From contig JAURMY010000294.1 in NCBI GenBank assembly GCA_030830465.1, forward strand, positions 1-9,105: a stretch of DNA of 9,105 nucleotides, written 5' to 3'. This DNA comes from Alphaproteobacteria bacterium (lineage in GTDB: Bacteria; Pseudomonadota; Alphaproteobacteria; Rhodobacterales; Rhodobacteraceae). A program made the translations under genes and the position numbers. Of this stretch, positions 7,304 through 9,105 are shown piece after piece. Every line of letters starts with the position of its first letter. Position 1 is the first letter of the stretch. The notes beneath the pieces are model-generated. The model did no database searches. It had not been told where the DNA came from and saw only the letters and a program-made list of their open reading frames with translations.

Positions 7304-7996
7304 CTAACCCAGATAAGTTTGCAGGGCTTCGGGCGGATGGGCAAACAAGGCGCGGGTCTCGACGGGTTCCGCGGCGACACCCTCTGACAACAAGACCGTC
7401 CGGTCGGCGATCTGCAGGGCATCCTTTGGGTCATGGGTAACAAGGATCAGGGCCGCGCCGCTGTCGCGCAGGCTGTTGACGACGAGCGTCAGCATCTCGG
7501 ATTTCAGGCCCGGCCCGAGGGCCCCAAAGGGCTCATCCATCAGAACGACCGGTCGCCGCATCAGCAGGATACGCGCCAGTGCCGCCCGGCTTTGCTGGCC
7601 GCCGGACAGGGTGGCGGGTTTGCGCGCCGCCATGCCGGCCAGACCGACCCGCTCCAACGCCGCATCGACTTTGTGCAGGTCGGTTTTTGACAGGCGCAAA
7701 TGCCTGGACAGGCCCAGACCGACGTTTTGGGCGACGGTCAAATGGGCAAACAGATTGTGGTCCTGAAACAAAAGGCTGACGGGCCGTTTGCCCGGTGCAA
7801 GACCGGTTATGTCCTGACCGTTCACCAAAATCCGCCCGGATTGCAGGTCGACAAACCCGGCAATCGCCGCCAGCAGCGTCGATTTCCCCGCACCCGAAGG
7901 GCCGATCACAGCGATTTTTTCAGCGGGCGCAACCGACCAGTTTGCCGTCAGGCGGAAATCCTGTTGTTGGATCAGGATGTTTTCAAGCTGCAGCAC
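7304..7996 (-). CDS. thiQ: Thiamine/thiamine pyrophosphate ABC transporter ATPase ThiQ
   Basis: ATP-hydrolysing subunit of the thiamine/TPP importer ThiBPQ, acting at the inner face of the cytoplasmic membrane. The protein has 230 residues from a GTG at 7996, chosen because CGGAGGGAGA lies just upstream and the product then starts MLQLENI, as in known ThiQ. Motifs in order: Walker A GPSGAGKST (32-40), Q-loop LLFQDHNLF (Q78), signature LSGGQQSR (130-137), Walker B VVLMDEP (D154, E155) and H-loop VTHD (H188). The RPVSLLFQ, NLFAHLTVAQNVGLGL and SEMLTLV segments follow Escherichia coli ThiQ closely, which separates it from generic polyamine or iron ATPases. The D-loop reads GALGP where ALDP is usual (G161). 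The start overlaps the end of thiP by 14 bases. No long C-terminal regulatory domain is present, as is normal for ThiQ. Confidence 0.93.
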   Translation of the reverse strand: MLQLENILIQQQDFRLTANWSVAPAEKIAVIGPSGAGKSTLLAAIAGFVDLQSGRILVNGQDITGLAPGKRPVSLLFQDHNLFAHLTVAQNVGLGLSRHLRLSKTDLHKVDAALERVGLAGMAARKPATLSGGQQSRAALARILLMRRPVVLMDEPFGALGPGLKSEMLTLVVNSLRDSGAALILVTHDPKDALQIADRTVLLSEGVAAEPVETRALFAHPPEALQTYLG

Positions 7997-9105
7997 CGGT
8001 TCTCCCTCCGCGATCAAAAAGCCAGAACAGGCCCAGACTGAGGCCGAGAAGCACAACCGAAGCCCCTTGTGCCGCGTCCATCTTATAGGCGGCCATCAGC
8101 CGGTAAATCATCAGGGGCAGGGTGGCCCGATCGGGTTCGGCAAACAGGGCAATCACTCCAAGATCGCCCATCGACAAGGCCGCCGCAAGACCGGCGGCAA
8201 ACCCCGCTTCCGGGCGGATACGGGGCCAAAGAACCCAGCGCAGAAAGGGGATGCCCTGTATGTTCAGCGACTGTGCCAGCCGACGGTAGTCGGATTCGGT
8301 TGCGCGAATCGCCGGGATCAGTGCCCGCAGGGCAAAGGGCAGGCTGGCCACCGCGTTGACCGCAGCCGTCAACGGCAAGGCGATGGAGGCTGGCGACAGA
8401 TATGGAAACACCACAAGGAACAGGCCGGTGCCGATCACCAAGGGCGAGGCGGCCAGCGACAGAAATCCGATCCCTTCGATCATGGCGCTGCCGCTGCTGT
8501 TGCCCAGTCTGACGATCAGTGCGGCCATGGGCAGGCTCAAGCCCAGCGTCAGCACCGCCGAGGCCAGCGCCACCACAATCGACCGCAAAGCGGCGGCCCA
8601 CAGCGCGCCCGGCAATGCGGGCACAAATCCAGCACCCCGAACCAGGATCATCGCAATGGGGGCAAGCAGAAAAAGGGCCGCCAGCCACAGAACCACACTG
8701 TCCAATCCAATCGTCCAGCGGCGGCTGGCATCCCAACGCTGAACCATGCGGTCAAGCCCGACCCCATAGGCCGACGGCTTGGCGATCCGCCAGGCGATCA
8801 GGGCGGTGCCGGCGCAAAGTCCGAATTGCAGCGTCGCCAGCAGCGCCGCCTTGGACAGGTCAAAATCAAACCGGAAGGCCTGATAGATCGCCAGTTCGAT
8901 TGTTGTCGCGCGGGGACCGCCGCCCAGGGTTAGGGCAACGGCAAAACTGGTCAGGCACAACAAAAAGATGGTGGCGAAGATGCCGGGAACCAGGGCTATC
9001 AGCATTGGCCGCTCCAGATGCCAAAACACCGCCACCGGTCGCATGTCCAACATGGCCGCAACGCGAAACCGTTCGGCAGGGATCGCCGCCCAACCCGCCA
9101 GCAAC
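7983..9105 (-). CDS. thiP: Thiamine/thiamine pyrophosphate ABC transporter permease ThiP, N-terminus off window
   Basis: C-terminal 373 or so residues of the fused two-half permease of the thiamine/TPP importer; the full family length is a little over 500, so roughly a third lies beyond the right edge. The visible part begins in the cytoplasmic coupling loop of the first half (IPAERFRVAAMLDMRP), continues through TLGGGPRATTIELAIYQAF, a signature stretch nearly identical to Escherichia coli ThiP, and then a second complete set of membrane helices. The second coupling loop is YRRLAQSLNIQG, followed by SMGDLGVIALF, again as in ThiP. These matches rule out the related iron (FbpB-type) permeases, where the GGGP-ATTIE stretch is not expected. 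In both coupling loops the glycine of the EAAxxxG motif is replaced (Asp at 9045-9047, Asn at 8262-8264). It overlaps thiQ by 14 bases; thiB is expected just upstream. Confidence 0.93.
   Translation of the reverse strand, partial: LLAGWAAIPAERFRVAAMLDMRPVAVFWHLERPMLIALVPGIFATIFLLCLTSFAVALTLGGGPRATTIELAIYQAFRFDFDLSKAALLATLQFGLCAGTALIAWRIAKPSAYGVGLDRMVQRWDASRRWTIGLDSVVLWLAALFLLAPIAMILVRGAGFVPALPGALWAAALRSIVVALASAVLTLGLSLPMAALIVRLGNSSGSAMIEGIGFLSLAASPLVIGTGLFLVVFPYLSPASIALPLTAAVNAVASLPFALRALIPAIRATESDYRRLAQSLNIQGIPFLRWVLWPRIRPEAGFAAGLAAALSMGDLGVIALFAEPDRATLPLMIYRLMAAYKMDAAQGASVVLLGLSLGLFWLFDRGGRTGAAA

Noticed and set aside
7977..8933. Open frame of about 318 codons on the plus strand opposite thiP
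   Set aside because: The low-complexity Gly/Gln/Arg-rich product is a shadow of the thiP codons; thiP itself has clear family motifs.

Overview
The window reads as ordinary chromosomal DNA of an alphaproteobacterium, most probably a Rhodobacteraceae (roseobacter-type) species. Base composition is GC-rich. The cytochrome bc1 proteins look strongly Rhodobacter-like: in the Rieske protein and cytochrome b, every cofactor ligand falls at the residue number I recall for Rhodobacter sphaeroides (Rieske C129/H131/C149/H152; cytochrome b H97/H111/H198/H212). I saw no insertion sequence, phage gene, CRISPR array, tRNA or rRNA. Coding density is very high, and no gene-free stretch exceeds about 140 bases.

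Left block (1-3334, + strand): five close or overlapping genes that look like one transcription unit. They are the 3' part of mtaB (tRNA methylthiotransferase), a glutathione S-transferase with a CPYA motif, a PaiB-like FMN-binding protein, a 94-residue membrane-anchored protein of unknown function, and a second, YibF-like glutathione S-transferase. The two GSTs and the flavin-type protein hint at redox or detoxification work, but only by proximity.

Centre-left (3356-4401, - strand): trmL (tRNA wobble-base 2'-O-methyltransferase) followed by a small membrane PAP2-type phosphatase with an altered third catalytic motif. trmL is divergent from the next operon across a 138-base intergenic region.

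Centre (4540-7249, + strand): the petABC (fbcFBC) operon, encoding the Rieske iron-sulfur protein, cytochrome b and cytochrome c1 of the ubiquinol:cytochrome c oxidoreductase. It ends at a strong hairpin terminator (7268-7296) that can serve both converging transcripts.

Right block (7304-9105, - strand): thiQ and the C-terminal part of thiP, the ATPase and permease of the thiamine/thiamine pyrophosphate ABC importer. The genes overlap by 14 bases. The binding-protein gene thiB and any TPP riboswitch would lie beyond the right edge.

I did not find a convincing undescribed system. The points worth a second look are residue-level: a cytochrome c1 without the disulfide loop but with a beta-branched residue near its heme methionine, a PAP2 protein with Asp replaced by Gln, loss of the EAA-loop glycine in both halves of ThiP, a D-loop Asp replaced by Gly in ThiQ, and the uncharacterised 94-residue protein.
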